Position numbers and translations under genes: made by a program. The notes below the pieces were generated by a model. That model searched no databases. It was not told the origin of the DNA and saw only the letters and a list, made by a program, of their open reading frames with translations. From the NCBI RefSeq assembly GCF_021608225.1, contig NZ_JAKIJS010000001.1, forward strand, positions 186,001 to 250,000: a stretch of 64,000 nt of DNA. Reading direction: 5' to 3'. Positions 50,585 to 58,886 of this stretch are shown piece by piece. Numbering within the stretch: position 1 is the stretch's first letter; each line of letters starts with the position of its first letter. Source of the DNA: Pseudalkalibacillus berkeleyi. Its GTDB lineage: Bacteria; Bacillota; Bacilli; Bacillales; Fictibacillaceae.

Positions 50585-51265
50585 TTACTGACTTAATTCA
50601 ATTATTTTGTTGCCATCAGATAAACGTAAATCGACATAATAACTCACTCCGCTATATGGATATACATTACTGTTCATTTTACTTACGTCGATATCCGCTT
50701 TAATATGATAGATTTTGCTTTCGTTTGGTCCTACTATTATCTTGAAAGGTCCACCTGCATTCATTAAGGAATCTCCTCTTGCTCCATGATATCTCCAATC
50801 CAAAAATTCAATTGATAGTTGAATGTGATCATTACTGTAATTCCTAAGTGGAATAAAGCACTCCCCGTGTAACAAACTATTATCCTCGTCTAATTGATAC
50901 TCACATCTACTATACTCTTTTCCGTATGTAATTGCGTAAACGCCTGATGCAAAAGTATATTGGTACCCTTTCAGCAACATAGGAGGGATCGTAAATATAA
51001 TGAGAATCGTCAGGAAGACACTCCTTAATTGATACTTTTGTAAAGAGTGAAAGAGACAGATGATTCCAGCGAGAAAAATCCCTAATAAGAGAAAGGAATG
51101 AAGGTTGAACCCGGATTGATTTTCGCTATTTGTCCATACCGATAACCCTAGTGCCTCAGCAATTTGTTCCCCTAACGGCTTTCCAGTAGGGTACGAAAAG
51201 CTTAAAAACAAACAAATGGATAACAAAACGATTGCACTGATGAAGAATCTTTTACTTCTGATCAT
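50585..51265 (-). CDS. membrane protein with outside beta domain, unknown
   Basis: A 226-residue protein. Three hydrophobic segments (about 8-25, 55-72, 80-98) are followed by an outside beta-rich domain (about 110-226) with CEYQLDEDNSLLHGECFIPLRNYSNDHIQLSIEFLDWRY, where two cysteines may form a disulfide, and IKADIDVSKMNSNVYPYSGVSYYVDLRL. No known family was recognised. AAGGGGGA precedes the ATG. It lies divergently from the sigma-54 activator gene, but nothing suggests a shared function. Confidence 0.6.
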   Translation of the reverse strand: MIRSKRFFISAIVLLSICLFLSFSYPTGKPLGEQIAEALGLSVWTNSENQSGFNLHSFLLLGIFLAGIICLFHSLQKYQLRSVFLTILIIFTIPPMLLKGYQYTFASGVYAITYGKEYSRCEYQLDEDNSLLHGECFIPLRNYSNDHIQLSIEFLDWRYHGARGDSLMNAGGPFKIIVGPNESKIYHIKADIDVSKMNSNVYPYSGVSYYVDLRLSDGNKIIELSQ

Positions 51266-51403
51266 GCTTAAATCCCCCTTAAAACCTCATGTACATTATA
51301 TATGGGAATACGTGGAAAACCAATCCTTTTTAGACAGGATGTCTTGCAATTCATTCTCTTATGGTAAAGTAAAAGCAGAATGTTAGGCGAGGGGACGATC
51401 CAT

Positions 51404-52771
51404 ATGCTTCAAAAAGATTTTCAAATAAAAAATCAAATATTGGAAGCGATTATAGATAATGCATTTGAATGGGTAGTTGTCGTGGATCCTCAAGGTATCA
51501 TTCGCTTCATGAATAAAACGTACTGCGAATTTCTTGAGGTTGATTCGAAAGAAGTAATCGGTAAGCACGTGACAGAAGTAATTGAGAATACGAGAATGCA
51601 CATTGTTGCAGAAACAGGTGAAGAGGAAATTGCTGACCTGCAGTTTATTAAAGGAAACTATATGATTGCGAATCGTATACCGATCTTCGATGAGGGAGAG
51701 GTTGTGGCTGCGCTCGGTACCGTAATATTTCGAGATACAGAACAATGGAAGAAAATGAACAGTCATGTAAAGAGTTTGTTTTCTGAGCTTGAATTTTACC
51801 GGAATGAATGGACTGCTAATAATGGTGCGAAATACTCTCTTAATGATCTAGTTGGTACCTCGGAAGCCATTACAGAGCTTAAGCGTATGGTGAAAAAGAT
51901 TTCTAGTGGAGATATCTCTGTTCTAATTCGTGGTGAAAGCGGCACAGGAAAAGAGTTGTTCGCTCATAGCATTCATCAGTTAAGCGAACGTAGTAATGCC
52001 CCGTTTGTTAAGCTAAACTGTGCGGCCATTCCTGATAACTTACTTGAGTCAGAGTTATTTGGCTATGTAGAAGGGGCTTTTACCGGTGCAAAAAAAGGCG
52101 GGAAAGTCGGAAAGTTTACCCTCGCAAATGGCGGAACACTGTTTCTTGATGAACTTGGGGACATGCCACTCCAAATGCAAGCCAAGTTATTAAGGGTTTT
52201 ACAGGAAAAGGAGATCGAGAGAGTCGGTGCAAATGAGACTGAGAAAGTCAATGTACGGGTAATTGTCGCAACGAATCGACCACTAGAAAAAATGGTACAA
52301 GAAAAATTATTCAGAGAAGACCTTTTTTATAGAATTAACGGGTTCCAGCTACACATACCACCTTTACGAGAACGAAAGGAAGATATACAGCCGTTAATTG
52401 ATCACTTTCTAGATAAAGTGACAAGGAGGACAGGGAAACGTATCCAAGGAATTTCTGAGGATGCGATGCGAATGTTACTTGATCATAATTGGCCAGGAAA
52501 CATTCGAGAACTTGAAAATGTCGTTGAGGCAGCCGTCCATCTTTCTTATATGGAAACCATTGAACCAGAGGCATTACCAGATTATCTCATAGAACGGAAT
52601 GAGACTCATGTTGGCTCTCAATCTTTGAAGGATCTCGTTGAGAATACGGAACGCAATGCGATTAAGAAAGCGCTAGATCAGCATCATGGTAATAAAATCG
52701 CAGCAGCCAAAGCTTTAGGGATTGGGAAATCAAGTCTGTATGAGAAACTAAACAAATATAAATTGATTTAA
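51404..52771 (+). CDS. sigma-54-dependent transcriptional activator with PAS domain
   Basis: A 455-residue bacterial enhancer-binding protein. A PAS sensor occupies about 10-125 (ILEAIIDNAFEWVVVVDPQGIIRFMNKTYCEFL). The AAA+ domain has GESGTGKELFAHSIHQ, the sigma-54 contact loop GAFTGA in EGAFTGAKKGG, and LDELGDMPLQMQAKLLRVLQE. The C-terminal Fis-type helix-turn-helix is HHGNKIAAAKALGIGKSSLYEKLNKY. A sigma-54 promoter in the next gap controls a GntP permease and a 3-hydroxybutyrate dehydrogenase, so it probably senses that substrate. ATG 51404 follows GAGGGGA; ATG 51380 has no site. Confidence 0.93.
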   Translation: MLQKDFQIKNQILEAIIDNAFEWVVVVDPQGIIRFMNKTYCEFLEVDSKEVIGKHVTEVIENTRMHIVAETGEEEIADLQFIKGNYMIANRIPIFDEGEVVAALGTVIFRDTEQWKKMNSHVKSLFSELEFYRNEWTANNGAKYSLNDLVGTSEAITELKRMVKKISSGDISVLIRGESGTGKELFAHSIHQLSERSNAPFVKLNCAAIPDNLLESELFGYVEGAFTGAKKGGKVGKFTLANGGTLFLDELGDMPLQMQAKLLRVLQEKEIERVGANETEKVNVRVIVATNRPLEKMVQEKLFREDLFYRINGFQLHIPPLRERKEDIQPLIDHFLDKVTRRTGKRIQGISEDAMRMLLDHNWPGNIRELENVVEAAVHLSYMETIEPEALPDYLIERNETHVGSQSLKDLVENTERNAIKKALDQHHGNKIAAAKALGIGKSSLYEKLNKYKLI

Positions 52772-52775
52772 ATTC

Positions 52776-52817
52776 ATTCCAGATTTCCGGAAAACCGTCC
52801 GGGATTCTGGAATTTTT
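52776..52817 (+). terminator. terminator of the sigma-54 activator gene
   Basis: ATTCCAGA pairs with TCTGGAAT with an inner CCGG/CCGG pair, followed by five T. Confidence 0.78.
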
Positions 52818-52856
52818 AATGATGACAAGCAATACATCAAGAAAACCATACACGTA

Positions 52857-52872
52857 TTCCGACTTTTCGGAA
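52857..52872. promoter_or_regulatory. possible activator-binding site
   Basis: TTCCGA-CTTT-TCGGAA is a perfect inverted repeat about 70 bases upstream of the sigma-54 promoter, a normal enhancer distance. TTTCCGGAAA at 52784-52793 repeats the half-site but lies inside the terminator. Confidence 0.6.
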
Positions 52873-52924
52873 AAATAAAAAGTTTTGATTATTGTAACAA
52901 CCCATACGTTCAATAAATAGAAGT

Positions 52925-52940
52925 TGGCATGATACTTGCA
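52925..52940 (+). promoter_or_regulatory. sigma-54 (-24/-12) promoter
   Basis: TGGCAT, five bases and TTGCA match the TGGCAC-N5-TTGCW consensus with one change outside the GG/GC core. It lies 75 bases before the permease start. Confidence 0.88.
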
Positions 52941-53014
52941 TTTATTAATTGTTGGAAAATCAATTTTTTGAAAGCGATTCCAAGTGAATGGGGTTAAGAG
53001 AAGGAGGAGCATAT

Positions 53015-54334
53015 ATGTTAAGTATGATTGGGTTAATTGGTGGACTCATATTATTGATCGTCTTAACGATGAGAGGCATGAACCTGTTAATCGTTGGACC
53101 ATTATGTGCGTTGTTCGTTGCTGTATTAAGTGGTATTCCGCTTTTTCCACAGCTAGCTGGAGAAGGTGAAGCCAATTTAGTTGGGAACTACATGTCTGGA
53201 TTTTCAAGCTTCGTAGCAGCATGGTTCCTTATGTTCTTATTAGGGGCTATCTTCGGAAAAGTAATGGAGGATAGCGGAGCTGCAGACAGTGTTTCAAAAT
53301 GGGTTGTCGAAAAGCTCGGCATGAAACAAGCTGTACTAGCAATTGTTCTTGCATGTGCATTTTTAACGTATGGTGGGGTGAGCTTGTTCGTCGTAGCCTT
53401 TTCCGTTTACCCTATGGCGCTCAGCTTATTTAAGCAAGCGAATTTACCTCGTCGGTTTATCCCTGCTACATTGGCATTCGGTTCTGTTACTTTTACGATG
53501 ACATCAGCAGGTTCACCGGAAATTCAAAACTGGATTCCTATTGAATATTTAGGAACGAGTCCATATGCAGGATGGGAAGTCAGCTTAATCGTTGCGCTCT
53601 TTATGGCCGGATTTGGCTATTGGTGGTTACGTAAAATGATTTCTAAAGCGGTTGCCAAAGGTGAGATATTCGAAGCACGGGAAGATGATCCGGAAGTTGC
53701 TGAAAAGGAGCTACCTCATCCAGTGGCAGGTATGATTCCGTTGCTCGTTGTTTTAGCCATTTCATTTATTTTCCACGATTCACTTGAACAGTCCGCATTA
53801 ATCGTTGCGTTGACTGGAGGAATCATTGCAACCTACATTTTAAACAAAAAATATTTTACGGATTTCTGGGAAGCAATGTCTGGCGGAACACTTGGAGCCT
53901 TAATTGCAATTGGTAATACCGCTGCTGTAGTTGGGTTCGGTGGCGTCGCGAAAGGCGTACCGGCATTTGATATGGCGGTTAGTGCAATGACAAACATTCC
54001 AGGAAGTCCATTAATTGGAGGCGCAATTGCAGTCAGTGTCATAGCGGGTATGACAGGATCAGCATCAGGTGGTCAGGCAATAGCGTTACCTATTTTAGCA
54101 CCACATTACGTAGATATGGGTGTGAATCCAGAAGCATTACACAGAACAGTGGCCATCTCTTCTGGTGCACTCGATTCTTTACCACACAATGGATACGTCG
54201 TTACGACAGTACGTGCGATTTGTGGAGAAACACACCAAGCAGCCTATGGCGCAGTAGGGGCATTGACGGTTATTGTTCCGTTGCTCGGGCTTGCATTAGC
54301 CGTAATCTTATTCAGCTTTGGAATTGGGATTTAA
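53015..54334 (+). CDS. GntP-family permease
   Basis: A 439-residue transporter with about twelve helices of the GntP/gluconate-ketone-body group. LGAIFGKVMEDSGAADSVSKWVVEKLG, LTYGGVSLFVVAFSVYPMALSLFKQANLPRRFIPATLAFGSVTFTMTSAGSPEIQNWIP and SGALDSLPHNGYVVTTVRAIC are family signatures. With the next gene it probably takes up 3-hydroxybutyrate. ATG 53015 follows AAGGAGGAG; the longer frame adds residues upstream of that site. It is the first gene of the sigma-54 operon. Confidence 0.88.
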   Translation: MLSMIGLIGGLILLIVLTMRGMNLLIVGPLCALFVAVLSGIPLFPQLAGEGEANLVGNYMSGFSSFVAAWFLMFLLGAIFGKVMEDSGAADSVSKWVVEKLGMKQAVLAIVLACAFLTYGGVSLFVVAFSVYPMALSLFKQANLPRRFIPATLAFGSVTFTMTSAGSPEIQNWIPIEYLGTSPYAGWEVSLIVALFMAGFGYWWLRKMISKAVAKGEIFEAREDDPEVAEKELPHPVAGMIPLLVVLAISFIFHDSLEQSALIVALTGGIIATYILNKKYFTDFWEAMSGGTLGALIAIGNTAAVVGFGGVAKGVPAFDMAVSAMTNIPGSPLIGGAIAVSVIAGMTGSASGGQAIALPILAPHYVDMGVNPEALHRTVAISSGALDSLPHNGYVVTTVRAICGETHQAAYGAVGALTVIVPLLGLALAVILFSFGIGI

Positions 54335-54353
54335 TGTGTAAGGAGGATACATC

Positions 54354-55130
54354 ATGGTTCAAAATAGAGTTGTTTATATAACAGGTGCAGCAAGTGGAAT
54401 TGGATACGAAATTGCACAATCATTTGCTGAAGAGGGAGCGAAAGTCGTATTAACAGATATGAATGAGGAAGGGGTATTGAAAGCTTCCAAAGAACTTGTT
54501 GATGCTGGATATGAAGCACTTGGATTAAAATGCGATGTTACCAAAGAGGATGAAGTGAAGGTGACAATCGAACAAACCGTTTCGCATTTCGGCAGCTTGG
54601 ACATTTTGATTAATAACGCTGGACTTCAGCACATATCTGCAGTTGAGGAATTTCCTACAGAGAAATTTGAGTTACTAACGAAGGTTATGCTCGTTGCTCC
54701 ATTTATCGCTACTAAACATGCTTTACCGTATATGAAAAAGCAAAAGTTTGGGCGGATTTTTAATATGTCGTCGATTAACGGGCTGGTCGGGTTTGCTGGG
54801 AAAGCAGCGTATAATAGTGCGAAGCATGGAGTCATAGGATTGACGAAGGTCACTGCGCTTGAAGCAGCTGAATACGGCGTAACTGTCAATGCAATATGTC
54901 CGGGATATATTGACACACCCCTCGTTCAAAACCAACTCGAAGATCTAGCAGAAAATCGTGGGGTTACGAAAGAGCAAGTAATGGAAGAAGTCATCTACCC
55001 ACTCGTACCACAAAAACGATTGCTATCTGTAAAAGAAATTGCAGATTACACGCTATTTCTAGCAAGCGAAAAGGCGAATGGGGTTACAGGACAAGCCGTC
55101 GTGATCGATGGAGGATATACAGCTCAATAA
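54354..55130 (+). CDS. 3-hydroxybutyrate dehydrogenase (SDR family)
   Basis: A 258-residue short-chain dehydrogenase. TGAASGIGYEIAQSFAEEGAKVVLTD is the NAD-binding glycine motif; NNAGLQHISAVEEFPTEKFE matches bacterial D-3-hydroxybutyrate dehydrogenases (the LQH..VEEFP signature); the active site is the YNSAKHG tyrosine and lysine. It oxidises 3-hydroxybutyrate to acetoacetate. AAGGAGG precedes the ATG, 20 bases after the permease. The sigma-54 activator upstream should induce both when the substrate is present. Confidence 0.9.
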   Translation: MVQNRVVYITGAASGIGYEIAQSFAEEGAKVVLTDMNEEGVLKASKELVDAGYEALGLKCDVTKEDEVKVTIEQTVSHFGSLDILINNAGLQHISAVEEFPTEKFELLTKVMLVAPFIATKHALPYMKKQKFGRIFNMSSINGLVGFAGKAAYNSAKHGVIGLTKVTALEAAEYGVTVNAICPGYIDTPLVQNQLEDLAENRGVTKEQVMEEVIYPLVPQKRLLSVKEIADYTLFLASEKANGVTGQAVVIDGGYTAQ

Positions 55131-55140
55131 TATGAAAGGG

Positions 55141-55171
55141 GACACTTCGAGAACGAAGTGTCTCTTTTTTT
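55141..55171 (+). terminator. intrinsic terminator of the 3-hydroxybutyrate operon
   Basis: GACACTTCG pairs with CGAAGTGTC around AGAA, followed by CTTTTTTT. Confidence 0.88.
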
Positions 55172-55198
55172 AAATGAACTTTGTAGGCGTATTTTATT

Positions 55199-55324
55199 AT
55201 TTTCCCCAAGTCGAGGCAAAAGTTCCCCAATTCGAAGGGAAAGTTCCACAAGACGAGAGGAAAGTTCCACAAGTCGAGGCGAATGTTCCACAAGACATGA
55301 GAAAAGTTCCCCAAGTGAGAGAAA
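55199..55324. repeat. 21-bp tandem repeat, six copies
   Basis: Copies of AAGTTCCACAAGTCGAGGSGA begin at 55220, 55241, 55262, 55283 and 55304, with a leading partial copy at 55199. It starts 28 bases after the operon terminator. Long open frames on both strands here are by-products of the period and are not genes. Together with the next terminator it fills the 337-base gap. Confidence 0.9.
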
Positions 55325-55413
55325 AAGCTCTAAAAAAGAAGCTAAAACTACCCGCTCTCTTTCAATCAAACCTACCTAATTTTGATAAAAATAAAAAGAA
55401 AAAATCCAATAAT

Positions 55414-55457
55414 GAAAAAATGCCCTAGAACAAAGTCATTCAATGTCCTTAGGGCAT
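55414..55457 (-). terminator. intrinsic terminator of the YtzC-like gene
   Basis: TGCCCT pairs with AGGGCA with inner pairing; the minus-strand reading ends in six T. Confidence 0.75.
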
Positions 55458-55467
55458 CTTACTTTTA

Positions 55468-55728
55468 CTAATCAATAATCATGTCGTTTTGCAATTTCAG
55501 TATTTGTGCCATGACGCGCTGAATCTCTTCTCGCTGTTGAGGTGTTGCGCTAGCTGATACCTTTTGCAGGTCGATGTATGTTTGCTGGAGCTGTTGTTGT
55601 GCACTAGAGTAGGCGGTTTCATCAACTTGTGGTTCTTGTTTGTTATACAGATCATTTTGTTCAGTTGCAAGATCGATTACTTGATGTGCTCGGTTCAGGA
55701 ACATTTGTAATGATTCGTGTTCTGTCAT
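55468..55728 (-). CDS. ytzC: DUF2524 family protein, YtzC-like
   Basis: An 86-residue soluble helical protein with long coiled stretches: LQMFLNRAHQVIDLATEQNDLYNKQEPQVDETAYSSAQQQLQQTYIDLQKVSASATPQQREEIQRVMAQILKLQNDM. The order (helix, NxQEPxVDExxY, helix, TPQQREEIQR) fits the DUF2524/YtzC group of Bacillus, whose role is unknown. GGAGGAAACC precedes the ATG. Monocistronic. Confidence 0.7.
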   Translation of the reverse strand: MTEHESLQMFLNRAHQVIDLATEQNDLYNKQEPQVDETAYSSAQQQLQQTYIDLQKVSASATPQQREEIQRVMAQILKLQNDMIID

Positions 55729-55904
55729 ATCAATGGTTTCCTCCTTATGAAGTCGTACATATAGTGTGGTAAAGTGTACTGAAATTTATGTGCCAAAAGC
55801 GTATAGTCATTCGCATAATTTTCTAGACCTCCATATTTGTCCCTATCATGGTTTTTTGTACATACATACAGTAATAGTGAATAGAAGAAAAGGAGGCTGA
55901 AAAC

Positions 55905-56078
55905 ATGAGCGATGGACACAAGAAAAAAGGCGGTAAAGGCTTTACTCTTATCGTTGTTCTATTCATCCTGTTAATTATCGTAGGAGCTTCTTATGCAGGT
56001 GGCGGCGCAGGATATGGCGGTTATGGCGGCGGATGTGGCTGTGACGGTTACGGATATGGCGGCGGTTACGGCTGGTAA
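55905..56078 (+). CDS. yjcZ: YjcZ-family glycine-rich small protein
   Basis: A 57-residue protein following AAAGGAGGCTG. A lysine-rich start (SDGHKKKGGK) leads into one hydrophobic helix FTLIVVLFILLIIVGASYAG, and the tail is almost pure glycine, tyrosine and two cysteines (GGYGGGCGCDGYGYGGGYGW). This is the pattern of YjcZ-type proteins, many of which are made during sporulation. No exact sporulation promoter could be placed. A terminator follows. Confidence 0.82.
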   Translation: MSDGHKKKGGKGFTLIVVLFILLIIVGASYAGGGAGYGGYGGGCGCDGYGYGGGYGW

Positions 56079-56092
56079 TCATTAATGGTTAG

Positions 56093-56123
56093 ACAGATGG
56101 TGGTTCTCCGCCATCTGTTTTGC
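56093..56123 (+). terminator. intrinsic terminator of the yjcZ-like gene
   Basis: ACAGATGG pairs with CCATCTGT around a loop, followed by TTTTGC. Confidence 0.8.
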
Positions 56124-56223
56124 ATTTATTCGTTAGAAGGCTAAGGTCTTACGCATGAAGCGTGCCCGCTGGTCATTTATGCTATAATATAACCATTTCA
56201 AAATCGGAATAAGGAGGCTATCC

Positions 56224-56955
56224 ATGGACCTTGAAAAGGTAGAACGCTTAGGTGAATGGATTTTGGAGTCGACCCATACAGTTGTTTTCACAGGGGCAGG
56301 TATGTCAACGGAAAGTGGGATTCCCGATTTCCGGTCAAAAGAAGGCTGGTGGAATAAAATTGATCCTATGACAGTTTCTACGATAGACGCATTAGAAAAT
56401 GAGTATGATTTGTTCCAAGCCTTTTACAGTTTAAGGTTAGGTGATCTGAAAACGTGTAGACCACATAAAGGTCATACCATCCTAGCTGATTTAGAACAAC
56501 AGAAGCTTATTTCAGCTGTCATTACTCAAAATGTAGATGGTTTTCATCAAAATGCGGGAAATGAAAATGTTTATGAGTTACATGGTTCGTTACGGTCGAT
56601 CTTTTGTTCAAAGTGTGGTCATGCTTCAAATGAAGATGCTTTCGTCCACACCAAACCGTGTATCAAATGTAAGGGTCACCTAAGACCTGACATAATTTTA
56701 TTTGGTGAGCTATTGCCTCAGGAGGTATGGGGGGATGCAATGAAAGAAATTGAACAGTCAGATTTAGTGATTGTAATAGGATCAAGTCTCCAAGTTGCCC
56801 CTGCAAATGAGTTACCTTTTCTAACTTCAGGCAGGAAAGTCGTTATAAATAATGAAAGTACACTGTTACATAATCAATTCGATCTTCAAATAGAGGGGAA
56901 TGCAGGAGACATCTTGCAAAACGTACACAAATACATATTGGAGGTAGGAAAATGA
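56224..56955 (+). CDS. NAD-dependent protein deacylase (sirtuin)
   Basis: A 243-residue Sir2-family enzyme. VVFTGAGMSTESGIPDFRSKEG (about residues 20-41) binds NAD; VITQNVDGFHQNAG and YELHGSLR (catalytic histidine about 123) form the active site; CSKCGHA and CIKCKGH are the zinc-binding cysteine pairs. GSSLQVAPANELPF closes the NAD pocket. It removes acyl groups from lysines. GGAGGC precedes the ATG. The next gene overlaps its stop codon. Confidence 0.92.
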   Translation: MDLEKVERLGEWILESTHTVVFTGAGMSTESGIPDFRSKEGWWNKIDPMTVSTIDALENEYDLFQAFYSLRLGDLKTCRPHKGHTILADLEQQKLISAVITQNVDGFHQNAGNENVYELHGSLRSIFCSKCGHASNEDAFVHTKPCIKCKGHLRPDIILFGELLPQEVWGDAMKEIEQSDLVIVIGSSLQVAPANELPFLTSGRKVVINNESTLLHNQFDLQIEGNAGDILQNVHKYILEVGK

Positions 56956-57212
56956 CAGTTGTAAAAATACCTAAAGAAGAACGGGAACAATTGATACAGG
57001 GCATACAAGGTTATTTTTTGGATGAAAGAGAAGAAGAAATCGGTGAATTAGCAGCTGGATTTATGTTGGACTTTTTTCTCAAAGAAGCAGGTCCTTATTT
57101 ATATAATCAAGGTGTAATGGATGCGAAGAAACTACTTCAACAGAAAGTATTGAATATGGAAGAAGACTTAGACGCATTACGGAGACCAATTAATCTTCAT
57201 GAACGATACTAA
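56952..57212 (+). CDS. DUF2164 family protein
   Basis: An 86-residue soluble protein. IPKEEREQLIQGIQGYFLDEREEEIGELAAGFMLDFFLKEAGPYLYNQGVMDAKKLLQ is the complete DUF2164 pattern, a small helical family of unknown function. Its ATG overlaps the sirtuin stop (ATGA), so the two are translated together; GGAGGTAGG lies just upstream. A gamma-glutamylcyclotransferase follows 17 bases later, giving a likely three-gene operon. No partner function is known. Confidence 0.85.
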   Translation: MTVVKIPKEEREQLIQGIQGYFLDEREEEIGELAAGFMLDFFLKEAGPYLYNQGVMDAKKLLQQKVLNMEEDLDALRRPINLHERY

Positions 57213-57229
57213 AAAAATAGGTGATCAAA

Positions 57230-57646
57230 ATGAGTTCGAAATCACAAATACAAGATAAAAATATGAAAAGCAGTCTTGTTTTTGTATACGGGACACTTCG
57301 TAAAGGTGAGTCAAATCATCACTTATTAGCTGGGACGAATTGTGTGAATGAGCGTGCTTGGATTAATGGAACGCTATACGATACGGGTCAAGGTTATCCC
57401 GCGCTATCTTTAACACCATTTGGCTCTGTTTATGGTGAAGTTTATGAAGTAGATGACAAACTAATAAGTAAACTAGATCAACTAGAAGGATATCAATTTG
57501 GGAGAGAGCGTAACTTGTATGAAAGAGAAATGAAAAAGATCATGACAAACGATGGCCTCGTTGAGACATACATTTATACCGTTGATCACAATCCTTCCTT
57601 ATGTATAAAGCGAATTGAATGTGGAGATTGGGTAAATCGATCTTAG
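57230..57646 (+). CDS. gamma-glutamylcyclotransferase-like protein
   Basis: A 138-residue AIG2/GGCT-fold protein. VFVYGTLRKGESNHHLL (about residues 15-31) is the YGTLRxG signature; the expected catalytic glutamate lies in KLDQLEGY. Enzymes of this fold split gamma-glutamyl amines or peptides to 5-oxoproline. ATG 57230 follows AGGTGA; the GTG at 57221 overlaps it. It is the third gene of the sirtuin operon. Its stop overlaps the opposite-strand acetyltransferase by four bases. Confidence 0.83.
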   Translation: MSSKSQIQDKNMKSSLVFVYGTLRKGESNHHLLAGTNCVNERAWINGTLYDTGQGYPALSLTPFGSVYGEVYEVDDKLISKLDQLEGYQFGRERNLYEREMKKIMTNDGLVETYIYTVDHNPSLCIKRIECGDWVNRS

Positions 57647-58179
57647 CGCTCTTCCATGATTCTAGATTTTGAATATATGTCTATTCTACGATTCCATTTC
57701 ATAATTTGTGTTTCTCTTTCCATACCAATACGCTTTGCAACTGCAATAGAGGGCTTGTTATTTGGGTCAATGAGTGAGATCATCTTTGGGAATTCACATG
57801 TATGAAACCCATGTTGTAAGCATGCACGCGCGGCTTCAGTAGCAAAGCCCTTTCCCCAGTGATCTCTAATAAATGAATAGCCAATCTCCATAAGGATTTC
57901 ATCATTCACCTTTTGAGGCACAATGCCACACTGCCCGAGAAAATGGCCATCTTCAGCGGATACTACGGCCCATAACCCCACCTTATATACGTGATAATTT
58001 CGATGGTTCCAAGCTATCCAATCTTGGGCCTCTTGGATGGACTTTGTACGCTCGTAATATTTCATTGCGATTGGGTCAGAGAAAATTTCCATAAGATGGT
58101 CTCGATCTGACTCCCTCAATGGCCTGAGTCTCAAACGATCTGTCACTAGTGAAATCACCCCTCCCATCTCTCCCTTCAT
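57643..58179 (-). CDS. GNAT acetyltransferase, RimJ/RimL type
   Basis: A 178-residue reading on the minus strand with TDRLRLRPLRESDRDHLMEIFSDP at the start and FIRDHWGKGFATEAARACLQHGFHTCEFPKMISLIDPNNKPSIAVAKRIGMERET as the CoA-binding and final strands. The true start is uncertain: GGGAGGGG inside the first codons suggests a later GTG (LVTDRL), leaving about 167 residues. The family acetylates amino groups of proteins or small molecules; the target is unknown. Confidence 0.82.
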   Translation of the reverse strand: MKGEMGGVISLVTDRLRLRPLRESDRDHLMEIFSDPIAMKYYERTKSIQEAQDWIAWNHRNYHVYKVGLWAVVSAEDGHFLGQCGIVPQKVNDEILMEIGYSFIRDHWGKGFATEAARACLQHGFHTCEFPKMISLIDPNNKPSIAVAKRIGMERETQIMKWNRRIDIYSKSRIMEER

Positions 58180-58353
58180 ACATTCATATTAACAAACTTT
58201 AATGTAAGTATATGAAAGATCATCCTCCTTCATCCAATCATTATCCCTTCTACTATTCAAGCTTAAAAACTCATTTTAGAAAAGAAAAAGCACTCATTTT
58301 CGGATAGTTTCTTCCATAAGTTATAGTATGGACCAGGACAAGGAGGGAATTGA

Positions 58354-58608
58354 TTGAAGAACGAAGAGAAGAGGTTGCGAGATGTTCAAGCACTTGCCTA
58401 TCATGTTACAGATGCCATTCACTTAAATCCTATGAGACGAAGTGAACAGGATTTAAAGACAGCTGTTGATCAGTTATCGAGAGCAGTAGGCATACTCTCT
58501 GATTCGAGTCGATGTATTTCATTAGATGAGGTTGAAGAGAAAGTGAACAAAGCTTATCAACTAATCGTGAAACGTAATCATTCAAATAAGAAGATGAAGA
58601 TTAAATAA
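58354..58608 (+). CDS. small helical protein, unknown
   Basis: An 84-residue protein from TTG after AAGGAGGG. RLRDVQALAYHVTDAIHLNPMRRSEQDLKTAVDQLSRAVGILSDSSRCISLDEVEEKVNKAYQLIVKRNH consists of three amphipathic helices. No membrane segment or known motif is present. A CATAAGTTA resembling a sporulation -10 lies just upstream, without a convincing -35. A terminator follows. Confidence 0.6.
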   Translation: MKNEEKRLRDVQALAYHVTDAIHLNPMRRSEQDLKTAVDQLSRAVGILSDSSRCISLDEVEEKVNKAYQLIVKRNHSNKKMKIK

Positions 58609-58622
58609 TTAAGGCAGTCAGA

Positions 58623-58656
58623 AAAGGCGTGATGGACCACTCTTCATGCCTTTTTT
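58623..58656 (+). terminator. intrinsic terminator
   Basis: AAGGCGTGA pairs with TCATGCCTT (one G-T pair), followed by TTTTTT. Confidence 0.8.
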
Positions 58657-58681
58657 CATTTACATGAAAGGCAAAAAAATT

Positions 58682-58707
58682 GGGACTAGCTATAATTAGC
58701 TAGTCCC
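58682..58707. promoter_or_regulatory. perfect palindrome with TATAAT at its centre
   Basis: GGGACTAGCTA and TAGCTAGTCCC flank TAAT. The centre reads TATAAT, a perfect -10 hexamer, but no -35 stands at the right distance. Seven A precede it, so on the minus strand it could work as a terminator, though no minus gene ends here. An operator or a hairpin in the leader of the 35-residue frame are the alternatives. Confidence 0.55.
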
Positions 58708-58728
58708 GATGTAAGGGGAGGTAGGATA

Positions 58729-58836
58729 ATGTTTTCAGGGGATCCACATTCTCATATGGAACCTCCTATTACTATAGACGAAATCATTTCAAAAAGGTTG
58801 CAGGGTTTTGGCAAAAAAGATCGAAATATCATATAG
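58729..58836 (+). CDS. possible 35-residue protein
   Basis: GGGGAGG stands eight bases before an ATG that encodes MFSGDPHSHMEPPITIDEII and a basic end (SKRLQGFGKKDRNII). The strong site supports translation. It has no membrane helix and no known family. A 26-bp palindrome lies just upstream. Confidence 0.45.
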   Translation: MFSGDPHSHMEPPITIDEIISKRLQGFGKKDRNII

Positions 58837-58886
58837 ATCATAATGAGAACTTATGTTCTTTATTTGAGAATGAAAGGGATGATGTG

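Noticed and set aside
55158-55428. Overlapping frames of 73-84 residues on both strands
   Set aside because: They are by-products of the 21-bp repeat, whose length is a multiple of three; no ribosome sites.
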